Made by a program: the position numbers and the translations under genes. 38,057 bases of DNA from an uncultured Verrucomicrobiales bacterium (GTDB lineage: Bacteria; Verrucomicrobiota; Verrucomicrobiia; Verrucomicrobiales; DEV007), in contig CAJXQE010000017.1 in NCBI GenBank assembly GCA_913058215.1, forward strand, positions 1 through 38,057. The letters run 5' to 3'. Below, piece by piece: positions 15,513 through 24,210 of this stretch. How positions within the stretch are numbered: the first letter of the stretch is position 1; each line of letters opens with the position of its first letter. Under the pieces are notes generated by a model. It worked only from the letters and a program-made list of their open reading frames with translations, was not told the origin of the DNA and searched no databases.

Positions 15513-16763
15513 TCAATTTTTTGATTTTAATTTTGTAACGTCAACCTTCAGCCTCGCTTCATCCGTCACCGGCTTTCCCGCGCGGATGTCATCTTCGCGA
15601 AACACCGCCAACTGCACCGAGCCGACGCCTTCTTCACCCTGGCGGTTCAGGGTATAACGCTGATGATCGTAAATGATGTAGATCGTCCCCTCCCCCGCCT
15701 GCACGCCATCGGGATAAGACGACTCGCGTTCATCTAACAGAAATCCATCGCTCCACGTGACGCCGCCGTCACCGGACAGGAACGCGGACAGGTGAGAACG
15801 TTTGCCATCCGGCGCGTTGTTCCGAACCATGAGCAGCGCGCCCGACTGCAGTCGCCGAACGAAGAAGCGCTTGTTCGCAAACGTCCGGCCTTCAAGATAG
15901 ATCGAACCTTCCTTCCAGGTTTGCCCGCCATCGGTCGAGACGCTTTGGGCGATGCCGCCGGTGTTGCGCAGCAGCATCCACAAACTGCCGTCGTGGCGCT
16001 CTACGATCATGTGTTCGTCCACGCGCGTGCCCGGGATGCGGACCTGTCCAATGCGCTCGAAGCTGGCGCCTTCATCGGTCGAGCGAAAGACGTTCGAGCC
16101 GCGTTCTTCGCCGAGGTCGTGCGTCAACATTTCCACCGTGTAGGGCGCGAGCTCGTCCGGATCGAAACTGACGTTCGGCACGTTGGTGTTGTCGCGCCAG
16201 AGACCGATGCAGAGCAACCAATCGCCATTTTTCAGCGCCGTCGGTTTGTTCAGCATCACGCCGTTGGCGATTCGGCGCGGCTCGCTCCACTCCGGTTTGT
16301 CGGCACCAGGAATTTCGGACACGATCGCCCAAACACCCATGCGGCCGTCCTGAACTCCGGCGCTCTGAGCCCAGAAAAACCAGAGCCGCCCACGCGGATC
16401 GATCCAGAGGCAAGGGTCGTAGGTATGGACAAACCGGCGCGCCCGGACCAGCAGCTGCTCGGACCACGTGACGCCGTCGTCACCACTCGTGGCGAGCACA
16501 ACATAACTTTTCGAACTCTCCACACCTCGCGGGCTCGGTCCCGCATACCAGGATGCCCAGAGTCGTCCATTCGCGGCGCGTTCGATCGCCGGAACTCCCT
16601 GCGCGCCGCGAGCGCTCTTCACGGTATCTGGATCGAACTCAGCCGTTACCTGCGGCGGTTGCAAGGCGAGATCGGACAAGGCCGCCAAATTGTCATCACC
16701 CTTGCTGGGTTCGCTCGCGACGGCGATGACACAGAAGGTCAGGATATAGAGCGGTGTCTTCAT
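15513..16763 (-). CDS. Secreted sialidase-like (BNR/Asp-box) beta-propeller protein, 416 aa
   Basis: The start ATG 16763 is chosen because it gives a signal peptide (MKTPLYILTFCVIAVAS); the frame is open to 16823 but those 20 residues have no signal character. Four Asp boxes (S-x-D-x-G-x-T/S-W/F) mark the propeller: SGDDGVTW, STDEGASF, STDGGQTW and SGDGGVTW. VPAIERAANGRLWASWYAG near the N-terminus and SSYPDGVQAGEGTIYIIYDH near the C-terminus are typical of the sialidase-like clan found in glycan loci of this group. Family members act as exo-sialidases or other glycosidases. The specificity is open, and I see no clear arginine triad. It is the last gene of the minus-strand run starting at 27452. 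Its final codons are duplicated at 15307-15348. Confidence 0.85.
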   Translation of the reverse strand: MKTPLYILTFCVIAVASEPSKGDDNLAALSDLALQPPQVTAEFDPDTVKSARGAQGVPAIERAANGRLWASWYAGPSPRGVESSKSYVVLATSGDDGVTWSEQLLVRARRFVHTYDPCLWIDPRGRLWFFWAQSAGVQDGRMGVWAIVSEIPGADKPEWSEPRRIANGVMLNKPTALKNGDWLLCIGLWRDNTNVPNVSFDPDELAPYTVEMLTHDLGEERGSNVFRSTDEGASFERIGQVRIPGTRVDEHMIVERHDGSLWMLLRNTGGIAQSVSTDGGQTWKEGSIYLEGRTFANKRFFVRRLQSGALLMVRNNAPDGKRSHLSAFLSGDGGVTWSDGFLLDERESSYPDGVQAGEGTIYIIYDHQRYTLNRQGEEGVGSVQLAVFREDDIRAGKPVTDEARLKVDVTKLKSKN

Positions 16764-16770
16764 TGGGTGC

Positions 16771-16902
16771 TCAGGTAGTAAACGCCTCGGAATGCGATTG
16801 GTTCGCAGGAAGCTTGGCGGCAAAGAGAGGGGCCGCGCCCCGGGACAGAACAGAACTCATGACGAGAAACGAAATGATTAAGAACGATCGAATCGAGGGC
16901 AT
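16771..16902 (-). CDS. Small ORF encoding a signal-peptide-like 43-aa product; possible 5' gene remnant
   Basis: Between the dehydrogenase-cytochrome gene and the sialidase gene lies ATG 16902, followed by MPSIRSFLIISFLVMSSVLS, a textbook signal peptide. A further 23 residues lead to TGA at 16773-16771, 7 bases before the sialidase start. The most likely reading is the surviving front of a secreted-protein gene whose body was deleted. A real small secreted peptide, or a leader that couples translation to the sialidase gene, are alternatives. No clear ribosome binding site was seen. Confidence 0.4.
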   Translation of the reverse strand: MPSIRSFLIISFLVMSSVLSRGAAPLFAAKLPANQSHSEAFTT

Positions 16903-16922
16903 GATTTTTGGAAAGTCGTTTT

Positions 16923-19721
16923 TCACCGCAGAGATTCCAGATACGCCAACAGGTCGACAGCCTCCTGCTCGGTTAACAAATTCAGCAACCCTGCGGGCAT
17001 CAGGGAAAATGGCTGCTGCTTGGCCGAATCGATTTCGTCGGCAGGAATCTTTTTCGATTGGCCGGTGGCGAGTTTCAGAGTCAGGCCTGCTTCAGTCCTG
17101 TCGATTAGAAAGCCGGAAAACGCATCGCCGCTTTTGGTCTCCACGATCCAGAGTCGGTATTCGGGAGCGATGGTCTTTGAGGGCTCAGTCAAGCTCTCCA
17201 GAAGTTGCTGGCGATTCAAACGCGAGCCAACTTGCGTCAAATCAGGACCGAGAGAGCCACCCGTTTTACCGATCTTGTGACAAGCGAGGCAGCTGGCGAG
17301 CTGTCCTGTTGCGGAAAGCAGTTTCGCACCGGCTTCGGCATCGCCGGTGAGATTGAGGAGTCGGCCGGGATCGAGCTTTTTCGCTTGAGGCCTTTCACGA
17401 GGAGGACGGAATCGCTCGAATAGTGCGCGGACGTTTCCATTGGGTGAGGACAAGCCATCTGTTATTGATTCAGCGCGATCTTTTCCAGTGACCTCACCGA
17501 TTGCGATTCGGTGGGCAGATTCCATTGCTGCAGTAGTATCACTATACCCTTTTGAATCATTGACCGGACCCTCTTGAGTCGGCATTTTTCCGATCCAGTC
17601 CCAGAGCAGCTGAGCCCCGTGATCGTCCACTTCCCGCGGTCCGAGTGGTGGCATATGGCCGTTGCCAATCGTACTTACGCGGTAATTCAAAACCGATCGC
17701 GAGGGCTGTCCGGGGACGATGACTCGGGCATCGCTGAGGCCGAAATCACCGCGCGTGGGAGCCTGCCAGAGAGTGACGGACTCCGTGAGGGTTCGGTCAA
17801 AATTGATTTCCAATGGAGCGCTGCCTCCTCCGTGGCGACGATGACAGTGGGAGCAATTCGCGTGAAGCCAGGAGCGGGCCCGTTTTTCCATTGACCCGGA
17901 ATCCCGGCTGGCGGTGAGTTTCCCCCTCGCTTCATCCTTATGGAAAAATCGCGCATTCGCCAGGTCGAGGGAGGTCGCAACTTCCCGGGCGGGCTGACGA
18001 GGAAAATCAGCAAAACCCGCCAACTGCATCGGTTCGAATGCGGGAGTGAACTTGTTCCACATGTTGTGACAGCGCATGCACTCGGCCCGACTCACGATGC
18101 GGTAACGCGAACCACCTTTCCAGTCGGTCGAAGGCACCTCGAATTCCTCCCCTTCGGCTTCGACGAGTTTGGCATCAGTCGAGTCGTCATTCCATCGATA
18201 GCTGTATCCATTCCAGGCGTCGCCATCGAAATGAAGCAGCTGCGTTTCCACCGGTCGATCTCCCAATTGAATCGTCCGGGCAAGCACGGCGTCGTTCGGC
18301 CAGGTGGTGCTTGCCCGGTAGGAGCCATTTTCACGATAGTCGTAGTCTGTGTTGATACTACGGTCCTCCGGCAAGGCGATGTAGCGGGTCGCTTTGGCAC
18401 CGTCTTCCCACATCGGTTCGTGAATATCAAAGGCATAGACTCCCGCCGCAGGAGTTTGCTTGGCGACATTTGAAAAGAGGCCTGTCTCGCTGAGTTTTCG
18501 AGGAAAATCGGACTGCTGGCCTGCTTTCGGATTGATCGCTAATCGATAGATCTGCGAATCCTCTCCATAGTGAATGTAGTATAGCTCACCATCGTTACCG
18601 AGGCCGAAGGTAGAAATCTTGTGCGGGGTGTCAGCGATCACAGTGTGCTCGACAACTCCTTTGCCATCGTGACGCAAGGCCCAGATAATTCCCGTTTCGT
18701 AATCGCCATAGATATAGGCGCCGCGCAGCCCGGGAAGACGCGATCCGGTATATTCAAATCCCCCGGTAATAGACGCGGCTTCGGTATGTGGGTGAGGCGC
18801 GACCGGCGGTGTAATGGGGACCAAAGCACTGGCTGTCTCGGGTTTCACCGGATTGTCCCCCTCCATCGCACTCCAGCCATAGTTCCCGCCTTTCTCGACA
18901 AGGTGGATCATCTCCCGGAGTTCCCAGCCGACTTCACCCACCCACAGCCGCCCCTTTGAATCGAAGCTCATTTTCCACGGTTGCCGCAGACCAAATGCCC
19001 AGATTTCCGGGCGCACATTTTCTATACCAACAAAAGGATTGTCCTTTGGGATTATGTATTGGTTTTCACCTTCCGGATCATCGATGTCGATTCTCAAAAT
19101 ACAGCAAAGGAGATCGGAATTGTCCTGCCCTGTATTGAGGCTGTCGGGCGGATTTGGCGGTGTCGCATCTCCGGTCGAGAGATAGAGAAATCCGTCATCG
19201 GGTCCGAATTGAATATTCCCTCCGTGATGCCCTCCGTCCCGCCATTTAAGAATAAATTCTTCACTGTCGGAATCCAGGATCGGCGTTCCTGATTCAGAAT
19301 GGCTATACCGAAATCGCGAAAGCTGGTTTCCTTCCTCGACGTTCCGGTCCGCCACAAAAGTGAGGAAGACCTCCTGCTTTTCCGGATGAAATGCCATGCC
19401 AAAAGCCTGCCCATTAACTTCTTTCAACTTGAGATCGCAAAATAATTCCGGTTTCGGGCTTGTATCCTTTTCAGGAAACGACCAGATTTTCCCGTTTCGC
19501 TCCACCACGAAAAGACGACCATTGTGCGGGATCATCTCAACGCCGTTTTCGATCTTCAGATTCGTAAAAACGGTCTCCGGGACATACGGCTTCGGGGGAT
19601 CAGGAGCCCCCTTGATCCGCGACGTCGTCCACGGTTCGCGGACGGCAACAGATTGGGCGGAGCCAATTTGGACCATCAGAAATGCAGCAGACACCCCTGC
19701 AACAACAGCAAACGATTTCAT
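16923..19721 (-). CDS. Secreted PQQ-type sugar dehydrogenase fused to c-type cytochrome domains, 932 aa
   Basis: The signal peptide covers residues 1-22. Residues about 45-395 form a glucose/sorbosone dehydrogenase-type propeller (GMAFHP, GGHHGGNIQFGPDDGFLYLS, PEIWAFGLRQPWKMSFD, GGNYGWSAMEG), which oxidises sugars with PQQ. Residues about 405-740 resemble a di-haem cytochrome region, with haem sites CMRCH at 548-552 and CSHCH at 623-627 and NGHMPPLG as a possible Met ligand. The last 122 residues are the PVC-type haem-binding domain with CLACH at 811-815, GPDLTQVG and the closing LMPAGLLNLLTEQE block. The protein thus joins sugar oxidation and three haems in one chain, passing electrons to the periplasmic respiratory chain. 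It lies 100 bases after the DUF6807 gene and probably belongs to the same operon. Confidence 0.88.
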   Translation of the reverse strand: MKSFAVVAGVSAAFLMVQIGSAQSVAVREPWTTSRIKGAPDPPKPYVPETVFTNLKIENGVEMIPHNGRLFVVERNGKIWSFPEKDTSPKPELFCDLKLKEVNGQAFGMAFHPEKQEVFLTFVADRNVEEGNQLSRFRYSHSESGTPILDSDSEEFILKWRDGGHHGGNIQFGPDDGFLYLSTGDATPPNPPDSLNTGQDNSDLLCCILRIDIDDPEGENQYIIPKDNPFVGIENVRPEIWAFGLRQPWKMSFDSKGRLWVGEVGWELREMIHLVEKGGNYGWSAMEGDNPVKPETASALVPITPPVAPHPHTEAASITGGFEYTGSRLPGLRGAYIYGDYETGIIWALRHDGKGVVEHTVIADTPHKISTFGLGNDGELYYIHYGEDSQIYRLAINPKAGQQSDFPRKLSETGLFSNVAKQTPAAGVYAFDIHEPMWEDGAKATRYIALPEDRSINTDYDYRENGSYRASTTWPNDAVLARTIQLGDRPVETQLLHFDGDAWNGYSYRWNDDSTDAKLVEAEGEEFEVPSTDWKGGSRYRIVSRAECMRCHNMWNKFTPAFEPMQLAGFADFPRQPAREVATSLDLANARFFHKDEARGKLTASRDSGSMEKRARSWLHANCSHCHRRHGGGSAPLEINFDRTLTESVTLWQAPTRGDFGLSDARVIVPGQPSRSVLNYRVSTIGNGHMPPLGPREVDDHGAQLLWDWIGKMPTQEGPVNDSKGYSDTTAAMESAHRIAIGEVTGKDRAESITDGLSSPNGNVRALFERFRPPRERPQAKKLDPGRLLNLTGDAEAGAKLLSATGQLASCLACHKIGKTGGSLGPDLTQVGSRLNRQQLLESLTEPSKTIAPEYRLWIVETKSGDAFSGFLIDRTEAGLTLKLATGQSKKIPADEIDSAKQQPFSLMPAGLLNLLTEQEAVDLLAYLESLR

Positions 19722-19737
19722 GAATGGATTTCTATTA

Positions 19738-19821
19738 TAGTGAAGCGAGGGCTTTCCGGACCCGCTTGCGATGGGTTTCGAGAGCCGCGAAATTCGAGTT
19801 CAGCCCAATAAGCACGAGCGA
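19738..19821 (-). other. In-frame open stretch immediately after the DUF6807 stop codon
   Basis: Directly after the TGA of the DUF6807 gene the same frame stays open for 28 codons to a TAA at 19737-19735. The peptide looks like a real protein end: LVLIGLNSNFAALE, then THRKRVRKALASL. It may be the remnant of another gene's 3' end, a short GTG-started peptide, or a tail separated by a nonsense change. Confidence 0.3.
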
Positions 19822-20880
19822 TCATCGGACCGGGGTTGGAGGGAGTGCAATATAATCACGAGACTTCGTTGCCACTTCCGCCGTCTCCGAATCGCCGTGA
19901 TGAAAATAGATTCGGTGTCTCAGCTTCAGGCTAGCGTTGGCCGCAATGGTATAGTCGCCGTTGCGTGAATTGCACGCCGGGCATTGGTCGCCGTGAGGCC
20001 GACACGAGATCCCTTTTGCCTTCAGAAACTTCGCGTCGAAATGATCGGTCCCGAATCGGTTCGCGGCGAGCAATCCGTAAGTTCTCGAGTGCCAGTGCGT
20101 TGGATACCGCAGGTTCGACGGATGATCGAACATAGCGATTCCGACCGTTTTGCCGCTCGCGTCGGGGCCGATGTAGTCGACCCACTCGGCGCGTTTGCCC
20201 CAGGTGACAGCGTCCCGGTCGTCGTGACTGTTTAGCAGCGCCCCTTTCAGTTTCCCTCCGCCAGCTTTATCACCCTCCGCTACTCTCATCGTCCCCGCGA
20301 CGCGCACGAACAGGCCGCCATCTTTCATGTCACCAAACGTCACCGGTTTCGCTCCCGCGTGAAGTTCGACATCGTAATCCATCAGCACCTGCCGGTTCTT
20401 GAGTGGTGTAAAAACGACCCGCATTCGTTCTCGCACGACAAGTTTTTCTCCATCGAGCCATCGACACCAGGCGACGAACTCTCCGGTCTTGCCGGAGCGG
20501 ATGGACTCGATTTTTTCCAATTCGATACTCGCGGAATGCTTTCCTTCCTTTCCAGGTCCCCAATACCAAAAATTGACACCGTTCACGTCACTGTGCGCAA
20601 AACGAAGCGAACGATGATGGGGATGATCCTGGCTCTCATGCGCGACGCCTTCCTTCATGGGATAATTCCGCGTGATGTTCTCTCCGTTGGGTCCCACCAC
20701 TGGATAAAAGTAGGGAGCGAACCATTCCTTGTGCCGCCATTCAGTGAAGAGTTTCCCGTCGATCTCGACGCGGATGCGGTCCTCGAGCTCGGTGACCTGG
20801 ACATCGGCCCCTGCCACCTTGCCCGGCGGGAATAAGAGGGAAATGAAAGTAGGGATCAGGAATAGGTGTAATCTCATCAT
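19822..20880 (-). CDS. Secreted DUF6807 (PmoA-like) protein, 352 aa
   Basis: The signal peptide ends near KVAGA (residue 25). The family is recognised from PYFYPVVGPNGENITRNYPM (residues about 56-75), DHPHHRSLRFAHSDVNGVNF, DYDVELHAG and the late Y-x-L-L-A-A-N-R-F-G block. Proteins of this type are common in PVC and Bacteroidota glycan loci and are often labelled 'PmoA family', but their activity is not established and the name does not mean methane oxidation. The His-rich DHPHHR segment suggests a metal site. Unusual is an extra Cys cluster at Cys293, Cys300 and Cys303 in CRPHGDQCPAC, where I would expect only a short loop. The gene starts 17 bases after the end of the 1094-aa DUF4838 gene, so they are co-transcribed. 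Confidence 0.82.
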   Translation of the reverse strand: MMRLHLFLIPTFISLLFPPGKVAGADVQVTELEDRIRVEIDGKLFTEWRHKEWFAPYFYPVVGPNGENITRNYPMKEGVAHESQDHPHHRSLRFAHSDVNGVNFWYWGPGKEGKHSASIELEKIESIRSGKTGEFVAWCRWLDGEKLVVRERMRVVFTPLKNRQVLMDYDVELHAGAKPVTFGDMKDGGLFVRVAGTMRVAEGDKAGGGKLKGALLNSHDDRDAVTWGKRAEWVDYIGPDASGKTVGIAMFDHPSNLRYPTHWHSRTYGLLAANRFGTDHFDAKFLKAKGISCRPHGDQCPACNSRNGDYTIAANASLKLRHRIYFHHGDSETAEVATKSRDYIALPPTPVR

Positions 20881-20897
20881 TTGCTATCGCTGGTTGA

Positions 20898-23800
20898 TTA
20901 CCGATTTGATAGTTTAGCGATCGCCTGTTCGGCCTTATCCAGCAGAGACTTGGCAGCCGATTCGTGTTTAATCACGGCCCGGTAGTTTTTCAGTGCCTCG
21001 TCCCTGCGACCAGCAGCGGCCAAGGTTTCCGCCATGGAAAACAACATCGATGGAGCCCAACTTCCTCCCAGTTTCCCAACGTCGACCTGATTCAGGATAC
21101 TCATCGCTTCGTCGAACTTGCCTTGTTTGGTCAGGATTTTCGCTGCGCCCTGCAGACCGGAATAATACTCGGCGCTTCCGATGTTGGTGGTTGAAGCTGC
21201 GATGCGACGAAACGTTTCCAGCGCCAGATTGTCGTCTTCCAAAACGGTCTCCCGATTTCTCGCCATTGCGCTGAGAATGCTCACGCGGGCCCGGGCATCG
21301 GAAGTGAACTCGAGGGCGAGTAGAAAATCTTTATCCGCTTTCAAGCCGGCCTTTGCTGCGTGGAAGGCTTTACCTCTAATCGCGGCGGCCGCTCCGACCT
21401 CGGTGAAGGGCCACTTGCTCAGATCCTCATCGCCAAACTGCTCAATGATGGCATCCCGATTTTTCTGGCGGGCGAGGTTTTCCATCTTAGCGACTTTCGC
21501 AATGGATTGGAGTGGTATCCGGCTGGCCAGTCCCATGGCCTTGTCGTCATCTCCCGCGAACCGGGCGCAGGCGGCCGCTTCGGCGAGGGCTCTGGATTTC
21601 TGGTAGTCACTGGCTCCTTCGTAATCGGCCAGTGCGACGAATTGAGACTGCGCTTCCGCGTATTTACGGCTTCTCTTCGCCTTCGCAGCGGCGGTAAACT
21701 CGATAAGAAAATCGGTGATCGTTTCGTCAATCTCGAACGCGTGGGAATGACCATCGTAGAAGTGTGCAAACTTCAGTGGAACGTGGAAGGCTTTGGTGCC
21801 GGTGGGTGCCATGGCCGAGAGCTCGGTGCCACTTTCACGTGACCGTTGTCGGCAGATGTTGAAATGCCAGGGAAGGCTCTGCGACGGCTTGCGACCGATC
21901 ACAAAATTGAGTGGATCATTCTCGTCCTCCGTGACCGGGATTCGGATTTCGATATTCCAATGATCATCGGCGACATGGGTCGCCACCTCGGCCTGTGACT
22001 CCCAGCGGAACCATCCGGATTTGGCCGCGCCACGATCGAGATCAACGAGGGCACCCGCCGGATTGACAGCAATCTGGTAGTAAGTGTGAGAATCGGTATC
22101 GAGCAGAATTTCCACGGCATCACCATACCAGAGGGCCTGATCATCGTGTTTGCTTGAGGTGATATTCAGCTCTTCTCCGGGGCGTTCCTCGCAGCGAATC
22201 GCGAAGTAAAGGTTTTGCCCGCCCTTGTCCCATGCCGCCATGACCGAGGTGCCAAAGACCGGTTGCTCGCCGGTCTGTAGTTCGCGGAGTTGTGCTACGG
22301 ACCAAGCTTTGTGACGGATCCAGAATTTGTCGTCGAACTTGCCGTCGATCACGATGGGTTCGGTAGGTCCCCAAACGGTCCGGACTTTCGGAACCGGTCC
22401 CCTCCCCTGACTGAGTTGCTCGCCCTTGCTGCGGAGAGCGTTGAGAAACTCGTCGATCCGGGCGAGTCGCTGAGCATGAATCGAATCAGACGGCACGCTG
22501 GATTTTGCTTCATCGAAAAGAGCCAGCGCGGTTTCGAGTGGCTCCGGATCATCGTCCATCGCCTGGTAGTTGGCTTCGCAGTAGTCGAAGAATTTCAACA
22601 TCACGGGTCCGGCCGCTCCGTAGAAGGTATCGCAATACTCCTTCAGCAATTTCTCTACATCAGCATCCTCGCCGCCCCACCACATCCGCGCCGTGAAGTA
22701 AACCTGGAAGTGGTCAAACCCGATATTTGGATCGTCGTGATCTCGTGGGAAACTCAGCCAGATATCTTCTCCCCGTGACAGTCCCTTGGTCGCATTGATA
22801 CTTTCGCCAATGGTTCTGGCAACGAAGGCCGGCAGGTAGGTGCCGCGACCAGTGAATGGGTAGTTTTCAAATATAATGATCGGGCGGTCGGATTTCTTCA
22901 ACCACCCGGCCCGAAGATTGTCCACATATTCCCGCTGTTCGGGGAGGCTGTTGCGGGGACGACGTCCCCCGACGATGATCACCTGAACGTTCGGCTCCAG
23001 TTTCTCGATATTCGTTGGAACTTCGGTATTGGCACCATACGCACAGCAACCAACAAACTTATCCGGATGAGTTTTTGCGACTTCCCGCGCGACTCGATTC
23101 GCGAAATCCCACGCGTGATTAGAAAGCTTTCCCCGCGATCCCATCTCATCGATTTGTTTCCCTTCGCAGAGAGGACACTGACAGATCGAGCCGTAGGCAT
23201 CCGGCGGCATGATCGAGACGGCATCGTAATCGTAAACATCGAACTGGGCCTGCGCCCACTTCACCGTTTCTTGAAACAGCTCTTCGTTCGAGTAACAGAG
23301 ATGATTGAGCCGCTTACCCGTGACGGTGTCGCGTTTGCCGCCATAGAGTGCGAACCAATCCGGCTTGTCGGTTTTGAGTTTCTCAGGATGCGTCATCGTA
23401 TGCATCCCGTGCGCGATCATGAGTCCATAGACCTGGCGGATACCAAGGCGCATTACCCAACGGGTCACTTCATCATCGGTGTTTCCCAGTCGCACGCTGA
23501 ATTGCCGGATCTCGAAATCCGGTACCGCCGTTTGATCGATATCCGGAAGAGCGATCGAATCCATTTTCGGAATCACTTCACCCAATTCACCCGGCATGTA
23601 CCAGCGGACGCCAAGGCTGCGGAGAAACCCGCAAACCGCGTTGTAGGAACCGCGTTCGTCGAAGGCCCAGAAGTTTTCGCCCTGTTCCTTTGCAAGGTGC
23701 TCCGGCATGCGTCGCCGGTTTTTATACATCCCTCCATTGGGGACGCCGTAGGGCAGGCCGCTCGCTTCTTCCCACCGTCCCTGAAGAGTCTTCCTGCCTC

Positions 23801-24182
23801 CGTTGTTCGTCGCCCATGGCTCGATCGGTTCGAACTCGGTGTCGTCGCCAATCAGCGCCAACCAGTTTTCGCCTGATTTGATGCGATAGGCTCCGTCCTT
23901 CAGGCCATCCGCAGTGACGCCAAGTTTCTTCAATCCGGAACTTTCCCCGACATAGATGGAAAGGTTCGTGCCACCGGCTTCGGTGGTCACGGGAAGTTTT
24001 GTGCCGGATATTTTCTCCAAGGTCAACTGCAACTCATCCGCTGCCAGGCGGGTCGTCCGCGAAGCGTCTTCGGCGATGACGATTTCGGCGTTCGCTTGAC
24101 CGCTCTCGACAATGAACGGGGCGGAAAGAACTGGATGCGTTAGCAGGAAGGCCAGTGTGAGAAAGGTTGGAAGGTATTTCAT
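20898..24182 (-). CDS. Secreted DUF4838 - CBM9-like - TPR protein, 1094 aa
   Basis: The signal peptide covers residues 1-21. Residues about 22-115 form the GH67-N-like domain (ANAEIVIAED, then IYVGES). Residues about 170-560 form the DUF4838 region with SLGVRWYMPGELGEVIPKMD and the Cys motif C-Q-C-P-L-C at 334-339. Residues about 605-815 are a CBM9-like module (PIVIDGKFDDKFW, then WYGDAVEILLDTDSHTYYQI). Residues about 850-1090 are TPR-like repeats ending in AAGRRDEALKNYRAVIK. The first three domains are shared with the 839-aa protein; the TPR tail matches the separate small protein at 2670-3104. The likely role is binding and cutting of an exported glycan, with the TPR part holding a partner protein. 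It heads the pair with the DUF6807 gene and starts 132 bases after the PVC dehydrogenase gene. Confidence 0.88.
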   Translation of the reverse strand: MKYLPTFLTLAFLLTHPVLSAPFIVESGQANAEIVIAEDASRTTRLAADELQLTLEKISGTKLPVTTEAGGTNLSIYVGESSGLKKLGVTADGLKDGAYRIKSGENWLALIGDDTEFEPIEPWATNNGGRKTLQGRWEEASGLPYGVPNGGMYKNRRRMPEHLAKEQGENFWAFDERGSYNAVCGFLRSLGVRWYMPGELGEVIPKMDSIALPDIDQTAVPDFEIRQFSVRLGNTDDEVTRWVMRLGIRQVYGLMIAHGMHTMTHPEKLKTDKPDWFALYGGKRDTVTGKRLNHLCYSNEELFQETVKWAQAQFDVYDYDAVSIMPPDAYGSICQCPLCEGKQIDEMGSRGKLSNHAWDFANRVAREVAKTHPDKFVGCCAYGANTEVPTNIEKLEPNVQVIIVGGRRPRNSLPEQREYVDNLRAGWLKKSDRPIIIFENYPFTGRGTYLPAFVARTIGESINATKGLSRGEDIWLSFPRDHDDPNIGFDHFQVYFTARMWWGGEDADVEKLLKEYCDTFYGAAGPVMLKFFDYCEANYQAMDDDPEPLETALALFDEAKSSVPSDSIHAQRLARIDEFLNALRSKGEQLSQGRGPVPKVRTVWGPTEPIVIDGKFDDKFWIRHKAWSVAQLRELQTGEQPVFGTSVMAAWDKGGQNLYFAIRCEERPGEELNITSSKHDDQALWYGDAVEILLDTDSHTYYQIAVNPAGALVDLDRGAAKSGWFRWESQAEVATHVADDHWNIEIRIPVTEDENDPLNFVIGRKPSQSLPWHFNICRQRSRESGTELSAMAPTGTKAFHVPLKFAHFYDGHSHAFEIDETITDFLIEFTAAAKAKRSRKYAEAQSQFVALADYEGASDYQKSRALAEAAACARFAGDDDKAMGLASRIPLQSIAKVAKMENLARQKNRDAIIEQFGDEDLSKWPFTEVGAAAAIRGKAFHAAKAGLKADKDFLLALEFTSDARARVSILSAMARNRETVLEDDNLALETFRRIAASTTNIGSAEYYSGLQGAAKILTKQGKFDEAMSILNQVDVGKLGGSWAPSMLFSMAETLAAAGRRDEALKNYRAVIKHESAAKSLLDKAEQAIAKLSNR

Positions 24183-24210
24183 AAAGTTCGGATTGCGGTA
24201 AGTCGTTGAT

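Noticed and set aside
15792-16778. Plus-strand frame of 328 codons opposite the sialidase gene
   Set aside because: Shadow of a GC-rich gene with four Asp boxes on the other strand.
23067-23876. Plus-strand frame of 269 codons opposite the 1094-aa DUF4838 gene
   Set aside because: Shadow frame; no motif, and the minus strand has a well-supported gene.
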